Assembly: GCF_000482705.1 (NCBI RefSeq)
Contig: NZ_AXWO01000003.1
Location: forward strand, 1 to 64,000
From: Glycomyces arizonensis DSM 44726
Lineage (GTDB): Bacteria; Actinomycetota; Actinomycetes; Mycobacteriales; Micromonosporaceae
Length of the DNA stretch: 64,000 nucleotides
Direction of reading: 5' to 3'
Within the stretch, counting starts at the first letter, position 1. The number at the start of each line of letters is the position of its first letter. Under the pieces are notes generated by a model that worked only from the letters and a program-made list of their open reading frames with translations, did not search any database and had not been told where the DNA came from. Below are positions 17,642-26,247 of the stretch, piece by piece. The translations under genes were made by a program, and so were the position numbers.

Positions 17642-20600
17642 TGCCGACCCGCAGCGACTACACTGCCGTCACCCTCGAAGGCGACCTCATCGCCCCCGGG
17701 CTGCTCGACCGCATCGCCACCGGCATCGACCTCGACGGCGCCAAGCCCGCCCACTACGGCGCGGTCGGCCGCCGCAGCGTCGCAGACGAAGCCGAACGCG
17801 CCTGGGACTATCTCAAGACCGCCTGGTTCGATCTGCGCGAGACCATCCCAGCCTCGGACCGGCCCTCCGACCCGACCGGCACGGCGCGGCGCTCGTGGAT
17901 CGAGCCGCTGTTCGCCGAACTGGGATTCGGGCGGCTCGCGACCACCGGCGGCGGCATCGCCTCCGACGACGGCCAGAAGCGCTTCGCGATCAGCCACCAG
18001 TGGACGCACGTGCCGATCCACATCGACGACTGGGGAACCGGCCTCGAAGACCGCCACGCCGGGCGCCCCGCCCCGCACTCGCTGGTGCAGGAATGCCTTA
18101 ACACCACCGACAAGCACCTGTGGGGCATCGTCACCAACGGACGGCAGGTGCGACTGCTGCGCGACTCCACGGCGATCGCCGGGACCGCTTATGTCGAGTT
18201 CGACCTGGAGACGATCTTCGACAACGAGCTGGTGAACGAGTTCATCCTGCTCTACCGGCTCCTGCACGTCTCCCGCTTCGCCGTCGACGACGGCGCCCCG
18301 CCTTCGGCGTGCTGGCTCGAGAAGTGGCGCACCACCGCCATCCAGGCCGGGGTGCGCGCTCTCGACCAGATGAAGACGGGAGTCCGGGATGCCATCACCC
18401 TGCTCGGCACCGGATACCTGAGCCACCCAGCGAACGGACACCTCATCGGCAGCCTCGACTCCGAGCAGTTCCACCGGGCACTGCTGCGCTTGACGTACAG
18501 GCTGCTGTTCCTGTTCGTCGCCGAGGACAAGGAGCTGTTGCACCCGTACGACGCCGATGAGAAGGCCAAGGAGCGCTACCGCAAGTACTACTCATCTGCG
18601 AGGCTGCGGGCTCACGCCAGGCGCAGACGCGGAACGACGCACGGCGACCTGTACCAGGGGCTCAAACTTGTGCTCGATGCCTTGGGAAGCGAAGAGGGGC
18701 AACCGAAACTGGCGCTGCCAGGGCTTGGCGGTATCTTCGACCACACCGAGACTGACGAGATCCTGGACGGCTTGCGTCTCTCGAACGAGTACCTGCTGCG
18801 GGCTGTCCGTGCGCTGTCGGTAGTGCGCGATAGGAAGACCCGGCGGAATCGGGTAATCGACTACCGACACTTGGACGCCGAGGAACTCGGATCGGTGTAT
18901 GAGTCGCTGCTGGAACTGGTGCCGAAGTACAGCGTGGCGGAGCGACGATTCGAGCTGGTGGAACTGGCCGGGAACCAGCGCAAGACCACCGGTTCGTACT
19001 ACACGCCGTCGAACCTCATCGAGCGTTTGCTGGACACCACGATTGACCCCGTGATCGACGCGGCCGTGAAGCGAGGGGAGGAACGAGGCGGAGCCGAACC
19101 GGCGCAGGCCATCGAGAAGGAACTGCTGGGGCTGACCGTCTGCGACCCGGCCTGCGGGTCCGGCCACTTCCTGGTGGCGGCGGCGAGGAGGATCGCCAAG
19201 CGTCTTGCGGCCGTGAGGGAACAGAACCCCGAGCCGACGCCGAAGGCGGTGAAGGCCGCGCTGCGTGAGGTGGTCGGCAAGTGCATCTATGGCGTCGACA
19301 TCAACCCGATGGCGGTTGAATTGGCGAAGGTCGCGCTCTGGATGGAGGCATTGGAGCCGGGCAAGGCGCTCGGCTTCCTCGATGCGCACGTCAAGTGCGG
19401 TAACTCACTAATCGGTGCCTACCCGGCTCTGATGGCTAAAGGCATACCCGACGAAGCATGGGACCCGATCGAGGGCGACGATAAGGCCACGGCACGGAAG
19501 CTGAAGAAACGCAACAAGGACGAGCGGACGAAGCGAGAACACGGTGGGGAGCGCCTTTCAGGGTTTTTCGAGCTGGAGGCGGGGGTGACACACTCGAACG
19601 CCGCCTTGGCAAAGCGAATCAGCGCGATCCTCGCAGCACCGGCAGACGGCCTCGGCGACGTCAGGCGGCAGGCCCGCGAGTATGAGCGATTTCAGGAGTC
19701 GCCGGAGTACCGGAAAGAACGGTCGCTCGCCGACATGTGGTGCGCGGTCTTCTTCTGGCCCAAGGAGGCGGGAGAAAGCCAGGAGCTTGCGCCCACGGAC
19801 GGCACCTATTGGGAGCTGGAAGACGCGGGATTCGATAGTCTGGTTGGTCAGGCGATCGCGCGGCACGCCGCTGAAATCGGGGCCGCGAACCGGTTCTTCC
19901 ATTGGCATCTGGAGTTCCCTGAAGTGTTCCGGACGGGATCCGGAACTAATGCCAACTCATCCGCCGGCTGGGTCGGAGGTTTCGACGCCGTTGTGGGCAA
20001 CCCGCCTTGGGAACGGATCAAGCTTCAGGAGCAGGAGTTCTTCGCTACGCGCGATGCGGCGATCGCTGAAGCACCGAATGCTGCCGCACGGAAGCGATTG
20101 ATCGCGCAACTCGAAGAGCTGAGTCCGCGGTTGTATGCGAGTTTCCAAGCAGCCAAGCGTGAATCATCGGGCAGCGCCCACTTCCTCAAGGTCTCTGGTC
20201 GGTTCCCGTTCACGGCCACCGGCGACATCAACACGTACAGCGTCTTCGCGGAGACCGATCGAACGATCACCGGTCCACGCGGGCGAACCGGAGTGATTGT
20301 CCCGACCGGTATCGCCACAGACGCCACCACGCAGCGGTTCTTCAGAGACTTGGTCGAAACCAGGGCGCTCGCAGCGCTGTACGATTTCGAGAACGCCGCG
20401 CCGGTTTTCGCTGATGTCCATCGCTCCTTCAAGTTCTGCCTGCTGTCGATGGCGGGTTCGGCCGCGAGCGAGGAGGAGGCACGGTTTGGCTTCTTCCTCC
20501 ACGACCCGGCAGAACTCGATGACGCAGGGAAGACCTTCAACCTCAGCCCAGACGAGATCCTGCTGCTCAACCCAAACACGGGCACTTGCCCAGTGTTCCG

Positions 20601-21714
20601 CAGCCGACGAGATGCTGAGATAACTCTTGCTGTATACCGTCGGCTGCCAGTTCTAGTGCGCAATAAAGGTGCGGATCCAAGCACTTGGAAGATTTCTTAC
20701 CACTCAAGGCTTTTTCATATGGCCGAAGACTCTCACTTGTTCAGAACGAGCCGTGAACTTCTCGAGGGCAATTGGGAGGATTGCGATCGCTTCTTCGGGA
20801 AGGATCCCGAACGTATGCTGCCACTATATGAAGGTAAAATGCTGCACCATTTCGACAATCACTGGGCGACGTACGAACCTGGCGGACGAACTCGTGATAT
20901 TTCGATACATGAGAAGGAAGACCCGTCCGTCGTAGTCCGGCCACGGTATTGGGTATCGGAGCAAGCCATCGATACTGGAAATCGTGATAGCCGTGGCAAT
21001 CCGGTCCTCGAGCCCGGCGTATCTGAGCGGCTTCGGGCGAAAGGTTGGCATCGAGAGTGGCTTCTAGGAATGCGGAAGGTGTGCCGCGCAACGGACGAGA
21101 GAACCCTGATTTGCTTTCTCTTTCCGAAGGGAGCGGTAGGGGATTCTACAACGTTGATGTTTCCGCTAATTGATAGTGGGCACGGCGGTCTATATGCGGC
21201 ACTAAGCTCTTTTGTGCTGGATTATATTCTCAGGCAGAAAATCGGGGGTACCAATATCGGACCATACCAGTTGAATCAACTTCCGGTGCCAGATCGCAAG
21301 CAGATGCTTGCGCACGAGAGCTTTCTGTATGGCCGAGTACTGGAGCTTGTGTTCAGCTCGTATGACATGAGGCCATTTGCAGTGGACATGGGGGATGAAG
21401 GAAGAGCCCCATTTGTGTGGGATGAGGAGCGGCGGTTCTTCATGCGCGCGGAACTTGATGCTCTGTTCTTCCATCTCTATGGGATCGAGCGTGACGATGT
21501 TGACTACATCATGGAGACGTTCCCGATCGTCAAGCGCAAGGACATCGCGAAGTTTGGCAGCTACCGAACTAAGGAGTTGATACTTGAGATCTATGACCAG
21601 ATGGCAGCCGCTGGTGTGTCGGCCGAGAATCCGCCTGTCGATGGGGAGAACTTCTTCTCTCGGTTGACCCCGCCTCCAGGCCAAGGGCCGCGCCACCCGG
21701 CTCGTCAGCAGTGA
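17641..21714 (+). CDS. drmMI: DISARM-type adenine methyltransferase DrmMI, copy 2
   Basis: A 1357-residue N6-adenine methyltransferase paralogous to the gene at 4237, with canonical motif I DPACGSGHFL (residue 502) and NPPW (787) at the same residue numbers. In DISARM the methylase marks host DNA as self. The N-terminal ~750 and C-terminal ~120 residues are strongly similar to copy 1, while the middle (about 800-1230) is not. That middle segment, especially 20600-21330, is visibly richer in A/T and uses codons ending in A/T that the flanks avoid, so it probably arrived separately as an exchanged target-recognition segment. Translation is coupled to drmD through TGATG. No terminator is evident after the stop. 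Confidence 0.88.
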   Translation: MPTRSDYTAVTLEGDLIAPGLLDRIATGIDLDGAKPAHYGAVGRRSVADEAERAWDYLKTAWFDLRETIPASDRPSDPTGTARRSWIEPLFAELGFGRLATTGGGIASDDGQKRFAISHQWTHVPIHIDDWGTGLEDRHAGRPAPHSLVQECLNTTDKHLWGIVTNGRQVRLLRDSTAIAGTAYVEFDLETIFDNELVNEFILLYRLLHVSRFAVDDGAPPSACWLEKWRTTAIQAGVRALDQMKTGVRDAITLLGTGYLSHPANGHLIGSLDSEQFHRALLRLTYRLLFLFVAEDKELLHPYDADEKAKERYRKYYSSARLRAHARRRRGTTHGDLYQGLKLVLDALGSEEGQPKLALPGLGGIFDHTETDEILDGLRLSNEYLLRAVRALSVVRDRKTRRNRVIDYRHLDAEELGSVYESLLELVPKYSVAERRFELVELAGNQRKTTGSYYTPSNLIERLLDTTIDPVIDAAVKRGEERGGAEPAQAIEKELLGLTVCDPACGSGHFLVAAARRIAKRLAAVREQNPEPTPKAVKAALREVVGKCIYGVDINPMAVELAKVALWMEALEPGKALGFLDAHVKCGNSLIGAYPALMAKGIPDEAWDPIEGDDKATARKLKKRNKDERTKREHGGERLSGFFELEAGVTHSNAALAKRISAILAAPADGLGDVRRQAREYERFQESPEYRKERSLADMWCAVFFWPKEAGESQELAPTDGTYWELEDAGFDSLVGQAIARHAAEIGAANRFFHWHLEFPEVFRTGSGTNANSSAGWVGGFDAVVGNPPWERIKLQEQEFFATRDAAIAEAPNAAARKRLIAQLEELSPRLYASFQAAKRESSGSAHFLKVSGRFPFTATGDINTYSVFAETDRTITGPRGRTGVIVPTGIATDATTQRFFRDLVETRALAALYDFENAAPVFADVHRSFKFCLLSMAGSAASEEEARFGFFLHDPAELDDAGKTFNLSPDEILLLNPNTGTCPVFRSRRDAEITLAVYRRLPVLVRNKGADPSTWKISYHSRLFHMAEDSHLFRTSRELLEGNWEDCDRFFGKDPERMLPLYEGKMLHHFDNHWATYEPGGRTRDISIHEKEDPSVVVRPRYWVSEQAIDTGNRDSRGNPVLEPGVSERLRAKGWHREWLLGMRKVCRATDERTLICFLFPKGAVGDSTTLMFPLIDSGHGGLYAALSSFVLDYILRQKIGGTNIGPYQLNQLPVPDRKQMLAHESFLYGRVLELVFSSYDMRPFAVDMGDEGRAPFVWDEERRFFMRAELDALFFHLYGIERDDVDYIMETFPIVKRKDIAKFGSYRTKELILEIYDQMAAAGVSAENPPVDGENFFSRLTPPPGQGPRHPARQQ

Positions 21715-21903
21715 CACTGGTTGCGGTGTGTTGGCTCGGCGACTCGGTAGGCGGGTGAACGACTCACCGTGACGTACCGACCGGTCCCGCGAATCGCTGA
21801 TGTCGGATTGGCGACAGAACTGGGGTTACGGTTCGACTTACGAGCGTTCGTTTGTCGGAAACGCCGTCTCAGTGGTTGTGTCGTGTGTAGTGCTTCTGTC
21901 ACC

Positions 21904-22731
21904 ATGCGTGTCATGAGCGTGAACCCGTTCCTCACCAGCATCCAGATCGCCCGTCTGCTCGTGCAGTACCGCAAGCGTGCCAAGTACACCCACAAACGGG
22001 CAGCAGACGAGCTTGGGATGAGCGTTTCCAAGATCCGAGACCTCGAACATGCCCGCGCTCCTCACGTCAAGTGGGTCGACATGCTCGGCTTCGCCCGCAT
22101 CTACGGTCTTAGCCCTGAGGAGCAGGAGAACCTGGTCCGGCTCGCTGAAGCTTCAGACACACCGGACATGTTCCACTCGCTCAAGATTCCCTCGGCGTTC
22201 TACACCTTCCTCCAAATGGAGCTCACCGCATCCAAGATCATGATCTGCGAGTCAGAGCTGGTTACCGGCCTGTTCCAGACCGAGGACTACAACGACGCCA
22301 TCCGAGACGACAACGCCCCCAGCCGTAAGGGACCGGCAGGCGCGGCCGGATTCCGGCAGGATCGACAGCGGCAGTTCATGGATCGGCCATGGTTGCCGGA
22401 GATCGTCTACCTGAGCTCGGAGGCGGCACTGCGCCGACAAGTCGGCGGTCCTGAGGTCATGGCGAAGCAGGTCGAACACCTCAAGCAGCTCGACCGGGAC
22501 TTCTCGCTGTTCAAGTTTTTGGTCGTTCCTTTCGAGGCCGGATCGTACCCTTGTGCGGGGACCGCCTTCCGGATCTTCGAGTTCGAGGGCGGGGAGTTCC
22601 CCAAGACGGTGTACCTAGAATCGTTGGAAGGGGCTCGTTACCTGGAGGTGCCTGAGATGGTGGTTTCCTTCCAGAACGACTTCGAAGAGTCCGTCAAGAA
22701 GGCCATACCGATTAAGGATTTCGATCTGTGA
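21904..22731 (+). CDS. XRE-family regulator with DUF5753 (Scr1/BldB-type partner)
   Basis: A 275-residue protein. The N-terminal HTH spans about residues 15-70 (KYTHKRAADELGMSVSKIRDLEHAR), followed by a DUF5753-like domain with MELTASKIMICESELVTGLFQTEDY and VVPFEAGSYPCAGTAFRIFEFEGG. This architecture is abundant in Streptomyces-like bacteria and always works with a small DUF397 protein; here one overlaps its stop by GTGA. Two ATGs (21904, 21913) precede the conserved start, and neither has a clear ribosome site, so a leaderless mRNA is possible. It sits directly after the methyltransferase operon and is the best candidate for local transcriptional control of the island. Confidence 0.85.
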   Translation: MRVMSVNPFLTSIQIARLLVQYRKRAKYTHKRAADELGMSVSKIRDLEHARAPHVKWVDMLGFARIYGLSPEEQENLVRLAEASDTPDMFHSLKIPSAFYTFLQMELTASKIMICESELVTGLFQTEDYNDAIRDDNAPSRKGPAGAAGFRQDRQRQFMDRPWLPEIVYLSSEAALRRQVGGPEVMAKQVEHLKQLDRDFSLFKFLVVPFEAGSYPCAGTAFRIFEFEGGEFPKTVYLESLEGARYLEVPEMVVSFQNDFEESVKKAIPIKDFDL

Positions 22732-22916
22732 ACACAACAGCGAAGTGGCGCAAGTCCAGCCGGTCCGGCAACGGCGACGCTGGCAGCGACTGCGTTGAGG
22801 CCCGTGCCACCGAGGCCGGGTTCCAGGTTCGCGACTCCAAGCTCTCCGAGGACTCCCCGGTCTTCGGCCTGTCGCAGGACGACTTCGTCGCCCTGCTGGA
22901 GAACGCGAAACGCTGA
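22728..22916 (+). CDS. DUF397 small protein
   Basis: 62 residues from a GTG overlapping the preceding stop. The sequence WRKSSRSGNGDAGSDCVEAR and the later VRDSKL...DFVALL are the DUF397 signature. These proteins pair with DUF5753/HTH regulators and are thought to modulate them, sometimes acting like antitoxin-like partners. The pair is translated from one message. Confident family call; specific target unknown. Confidence 0.9.
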   Translation: MNTTAKWRKSSRSGNGDAGSDCVEARATEAGFQVRDSKLSEDSPVFGLSQDDFVALLENAKR

Positions 22917-23377
22917 ACCGGCGATCGGCCCCCACACCTCCCGGTGCTGACAACCCGAGCGGGTGCCCGAGGGCCGGGTAACACAGGCAACCAACGGCAG
23001 GAGCCGCAAGCGCCAAGTATCCGACAAACCGCATCGATTCAACGGCCGTCGAGACTCGTGAAACACGGGTCCCGCCGGCCGTGGCTTATCCCCGCCACGC
23101 CTCACCCAGTGAGACCGCCTCAGCTCCGGTGCCAATGGTCGACACCTCTCGACGATACTGCTCAAGGCTCTTGCTGAACCTGGCCCCTTTGTGCATAGTG
23201 CTCTGTTGAGCCGGATTAAATACCAGTTCAAAGGCTTGGAATCATCACCTGGCTCCCTTACGGTCAAGAGGTCGGCGCGCGGTGGGGCGCGTCGATTCGG
23301 CGGGAGGGAGCGGCTCGGCGCTGCCGTTGGTGGGGCTCCCTTCCGCCGATCTCGATCGACTCGAACGGAGCCATCTC
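22917..23377. other. Intergenic stretch after the DUF397 gene
   Basis: About 460 bp with open frames on both strands but none with a ribosome site, recognisable domain or consistent third-position bias. It presumably holds the promoter of the three small coupled genes that follow. I see no repeat, RNA gene or clear terminator. Confidence 0.5.
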
Positions 23378-23689
23378 ATGCCGACCACGGAGTCACCGAC
23401 CGACCCGGCGATCATTCGCCTCGGCCAAATCGACATCGAAGGCCGCCGCGCCGCCGTCACCTGGCCCGGCCTGGGCGACGGCGTGGCCATCGACTTCCTC
23501 GACCTACGCTCCCGCTTCGGCGTCGTGGCGGGGCTCGACCGCGACCCGCGGTTGCACCTCGAACCCTGCCACGCCTCCCTGGTCGACCTCGAAGGCCGAA
23601 TGCTCATCCTCGAACAGGTCGCCGCGCTCTGGATCCGGCACGCCCTGGCCTCGACCCCGGCGGCCCTGCGCTCGAAGGCGCGCCGATGA
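23378..23689 (+). CDS. Small hypothetical protein, first of a coupled trio
   Basis: 103 residues from an ATG preceded by AACGGAG at a 7-bp distance; the open frame extends further upstream but without a ribosome site. Strong third-position G/C bias supports coding. The protein is acidic to neutral, has no Cys cluster, signal peptide or membrane segment, and ends RSKARR. I do not recognise the family. Its stop overlaps the next start by ATGA, so it forms a translationally coupled unit with the two genes downstream. Similar trios of short proteins occur on actinobacterial integrative elements; function unknown. Confidence 0.6.
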   Translation: MPTTESPTDPAIIRLGQIDIEGRRAAVTWPGLGDGVAIDFLDLRSRFGVVAGLDRDPRLHLEPCHASLVDLEGRMLILEQVAALWIRHALASTPAALRSKARR

Positions 23690-23988
23690 ACCGCCGCCCG
23701 ACGCCGTCACCGGTCCGCACCGAAGGCCGGCACCGATGGGGGAACACCGTGATCGAAGGCCGCGCCGTCCGCTTCTGGGCCGACCTCCGCAACGGCCGCG
23801 TCGTCGTCCAGCTCGACGTCCCCGAACCCACTGACGTGGGTGTGGTCGTCGCAATCGGACCGGAGCCGTCCAGGCCGCTCCTGCTCGTCAACCCGCAGCA
23901 ACGGCCCTGGGCCGGCACCACCGAGGCCCGAGCCGCCCTGCTGAGCGCGGCCGTCACCTACTACCGCACTGTGGAGGCACGAGCATGA
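23686..23988 (+). CDS. Small hypothetical protein, second of a coupled trio
   Basis: 100 residues, start chosen from the ATGA overlap with the previous stop; a longer upstream open frame is a shadow. It contains VIEGRAVRFWADLRNGRVVVQLDVPEP, a beta-rich pattern faintly resembling IDIEGRRAAVTWPG in the preceding protein, so the two may share a fold. No catalytic motif or membrane segment. The stop overlaps the next start (ATGA). Unrecognised family. Confidence 0.6.
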   Translation: MNRRPTPSPVRTEGRHRWGNTVIEGRAVRFWADLRNGRVVVQLDVPEPTDVGVVVAIGPEPSRPLLLVNPQQRPWAGTTEARAALLSAAVTYYRTVEARA

Positions 23989-24284
23989 GCACCGATCCGA
24001 AGATCCCGCACGAACTCGGCCGGTTCGCCTTCGCGAAGTCGTTGACCTTCACCGTCTTCGGCGACGATCCGCACCACCCGGACCGCGTCACGGTCATGTT
24101 GGACGACGGCGTCCAGGAGCCCTACGAGATCCTGGCCGTAGAGTCCCTCGACAGATTCACCCCACCGCCGGTCGCGACCTGGCGCGACGGCTGGATCGCG
24201 CCGACCGACTCGTGGACGAGGATCGTCTACGGCAACACCATCGGCGTCATCCGCCAGGCTCGCGCCCGCCTCAATCGAACCTGA
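23985..24284 (+). CDS. Small hypothetical protein, third of a coupled trio
   Basis: 99 residues, start in an ATGA overlap with the gene before. The sequence is mixed with aromatic residues (FAFAKSLTFTVFGDD, VATWRDGWIAPTDSWTRIVYG) and lacks a recognised domain. Its 3' end overlaps the 3' end of the convergent ABC-3C ATPase gene by 14 bp, leaving no room for an independent terminator. Function unknown. Confidence 0.6.
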   Translation: MSTDPKIPHELGRFAFAKSLTFTVFGDDPHHPDRVTVMLDDGVQEPYEILAVESLDRFTPPPVATWRDGWIAPTDSWTRIVYGNTIGVIRQARARLNRT

Positions 24285-25995
24285 ACCCGAACAGCCCGCC
24301 GCTCTCGTCGGCGTCGGTCAGTCTTGGCTTGAGCAGGTACGGGTCAGGGTTGAATCCCCACTCGCGGCCCTTGTCGAGCACATCCGAGTTGATCGGCACG
24401 ATGTACTGCAAGCCTTCGGCCTCAGCCACCTCGGCGGCGAGCCGCAGACCGAACGCCACCTGGCGCTGATCGACGCCATCGAAGAGGCGACCGTCATGGA
24501 CCAGGAAGTCCGGCCCGCGTCCGCCACGATGCGCCATGACCGTACACACGAGGTCGAAGCACAGCATCCGCATGTTCCCGATGCCGTTGCTCTCGTCGTT
24601 CTCGATGTGCGGCCGGATCTCCAGATTCTTCGCGCCCTCCTTGATCGTCAGGAAGGCCTCTCGGCTGTCCGAGTAGATCCGGCGGGCGTAGTCGGTGAAC
24701 AAGTGCGACGCCTCGGAGATGTAGGTGTCGCGGGTGCGGAGGTCGTCGTGGGCGCGGCGCTTCAGCTCCAAGAGCTCGCGCTGCACCTCGTCCTGGATGT
24801 TCCGGATACGGTCGAGCAGGTCGGTCTGTTCTCGCAGCGACCTCAGTTGCTCCTCCTTCGAGGCGAGCGAATGCTGGAGCATCTGCAGGCCCTGCAAAGC
24901 GCCGCCTTGGTTGAGCCTCCGCAGGATCACCGAACGCTCCTCGTCGCACTCCTCGCGTCGACGGCGCCGCTGCTCGATCCGTCGGCGGGTCTCCTGGAGC
25001 TCGTCTCGGAGGAACCGCTGACGGTTGTCGGCGATGACCCGGTGGAACTGCTCCACCTCGTCGTAGCGGCGCTGGACCTCACGGGGCAGCGCCACGCCGA
25101 GCTCCTGGAACGCCGTCGGCAGGTAGTCGTCCGAGGGGTGTCGCTCGCGTTCGAGCGAGTCGTGGATGTCGGCTTCGTTGCGCTGGTCGATCTCGTCTTC
25201 GCGGGCCAGGCGCTCAATCTCGGTCGTCAGCTCGTCGGCCTGGTTCTTGAGGCGCTCGAACTCGGGGATGACCTGGAATTGCGCTATCTGACCCTGCAAC
25301 TGCTCGATCTCGTGGCCGAGCAGGCGGGCCCTGCCCTCGATCGTGGCCTGGTCCCCGACGACCTCGCCCAGGTCGAGGCCCTTCAGCGCCTGCTTCAGGG
25401 CCGTCACCGAGCTCTGCTTCTCGGCCAGCGCCCGGTACTGGTCGATGAGCTTCGCGTCGAGTCCAAGCAGATAGGCCAGATGCGTCGAGAAGACGGTCTG
25501 CTTGATCGCCTTGGTGGAGAACTTGAGCGGGTCCTGGAAGCCACCGTCGCGTTCGCGGCGGATCGCATAGCTCAGCAGGTTGCGTACCGACAACCCCTCG
25601 ACATCGAGACTCTGCGGATACAGCTCCCGTTGTAGTGCGGACTTCCAGTCGTCCAGACCCGTTATGCCGTGGAATTCCCGGCCTTCAAGCGGCGGAGCGA
25701 TCTGCACGCGCTTGGCGCCACCACGGCGTCTGACTTCCAGTGCCCCACCGGGTGTGCTCCAGTCCAGTGTCAAGCTGAAGACCATGGAACGGAACACCTC
25801 GCGGGAGCAGAGGTGTTTTGCGGCGTTCGCCCCGAGCAGGAAATGCAGGACTTCGATGAGACTGGTCTTGCCGGTGCCGTTGCGGCTGTCGGTCGACTGC
25901 GATCGCTGAGTTCGCTCGGCGACGATGAGGTTCATGCCGGGCCTGAACTCGAAGTCCTTGAATTCGGGGTAGTCGGCGCTGAGTCTTTGGAGCAT
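24271..25995 (-). CDS. ABC-three-component (ABC-3C) system ATPase, DUF2326 family
   Basis: 574 residues from the ATG at 25995, which overlaps the upstream stop as TGATG; longer frames upstream are shadows. It opens with LSADYPEFKDFEFRPGMNLIVAE and a Walker A variant SRNGTGKTSL (about residues 37-46). A long coiled coil follows (roughly 190-430), then the C-terminal ATPase half with GRGPDFLVHDGRLFDGVDQRQ, the typical DUF2326 Walker B/D-loop region. It is an SMC/RecN-like ATPase that in ABC-3C systems is proposed to sense invading DNA and license the effector. Gene order effector - middle component - ATPase matches the known systems. Confidence 0.88.
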   Translation of the reverse strand: MLQRLSADYPEFKDFEFRPGMNLIVAERTQRSQSTDSRNGTGKTSLIEVLHFLLGANAAKHLCSREVFRSMVFSLTLDWSTPGGALEVRRRGGAKRVQIAPPLEGREFHGITGLDDWKSALQRELYPQSLDVEGLSVRNLLSYAIRRERDGGFQDPLKFSTKAIKQTVFSTHLAYLLGLDAKLIDQYRALAEKQSSVTALKQALKGLDLGEVVGDQATIEGRARLLGHEIEQLQGQIAQFQVIPEFERLKNQADELTTEIERLAREDEIDQRNEADIHDSLERERHPSDDYLPTAFQELGVALPREVQRRYDEVEQFHRVIADNRQRFLRDELQETRRRIEQRRRRREECDEERSVILRRLNQGGALQGLQMLQHSLASKEEQLRSLREQTDLLDRIRNIQDEVQRELLELKRRAHDDLRTRDTYISEASHLFTDYARRIYSDSREAFLTIKEGAKNLEIRPHIENDESNGIGNMRMLCFDLVCTVMAHRGGRGPDFLVHDGRLFDGVDQRQVAFGLRLAAEVAEAEGLQYIVPINSDVLDKGREWGFNPDPYLLKPRLTDADESGGLFGFRFD

Positions 25996-26243
25996 CAGCG
26001 CTTCCCGGTGAGACGCAATGTACGGCCGTCGAAGCCCACAAGCCCGAGCGCGTACAGCATGTCGAGTGCGAGCTGGAACCAGCCGAAGGTGATCGGCTGG
26101 TCGAAGCCGTTGGCCTCGCGCCACTCTCTGAGCCGGGCCCACGTCTCGGAGACCGTCCGTGGGGCATCGAGCTGAAGGCTGATCTGTGCGGCCACCGACA
26201 GCAGGGCTCGCTGCGGGCTGACCGAGCGGTTCGGCAGGAGCAT
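25995..26243 (-). CDS. ABC-3C middle component (MC6-like)
   Basis: 82 residues. Length, a predicted winged-helix pattern (SVAAQISLQLDAPRTVSETWARLRE, then WFQLALDMLYALGLVGFDGRTLRLT) and position between effector and DUF2326 ATPase identify it as the small middle component of an ABC-3C system, probably of the MC6 type. These proteins are thought to bridge ATPase and effector. It begins 4 bp after the effector stop and ends in a TGATG overlap with the ATPase, so all three are co-translated. Confidence 0.8.
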   Translation of the reverse strand: MLLPNRSVSPQRALLSVAAQISLQLDAPRTVSETWARLREWREANGFDQPITFGWFQLALDMLYALGLVGFDGRTLRLTGKR

Positions 26244-26247
26244 GGGG

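Noticed and set aside
22638-23267. Minus-strand frame over the DUF397 gene and following gap
   Set aside because: Overlaps a confident gene on the other strand and lacks motifs and coding bias.
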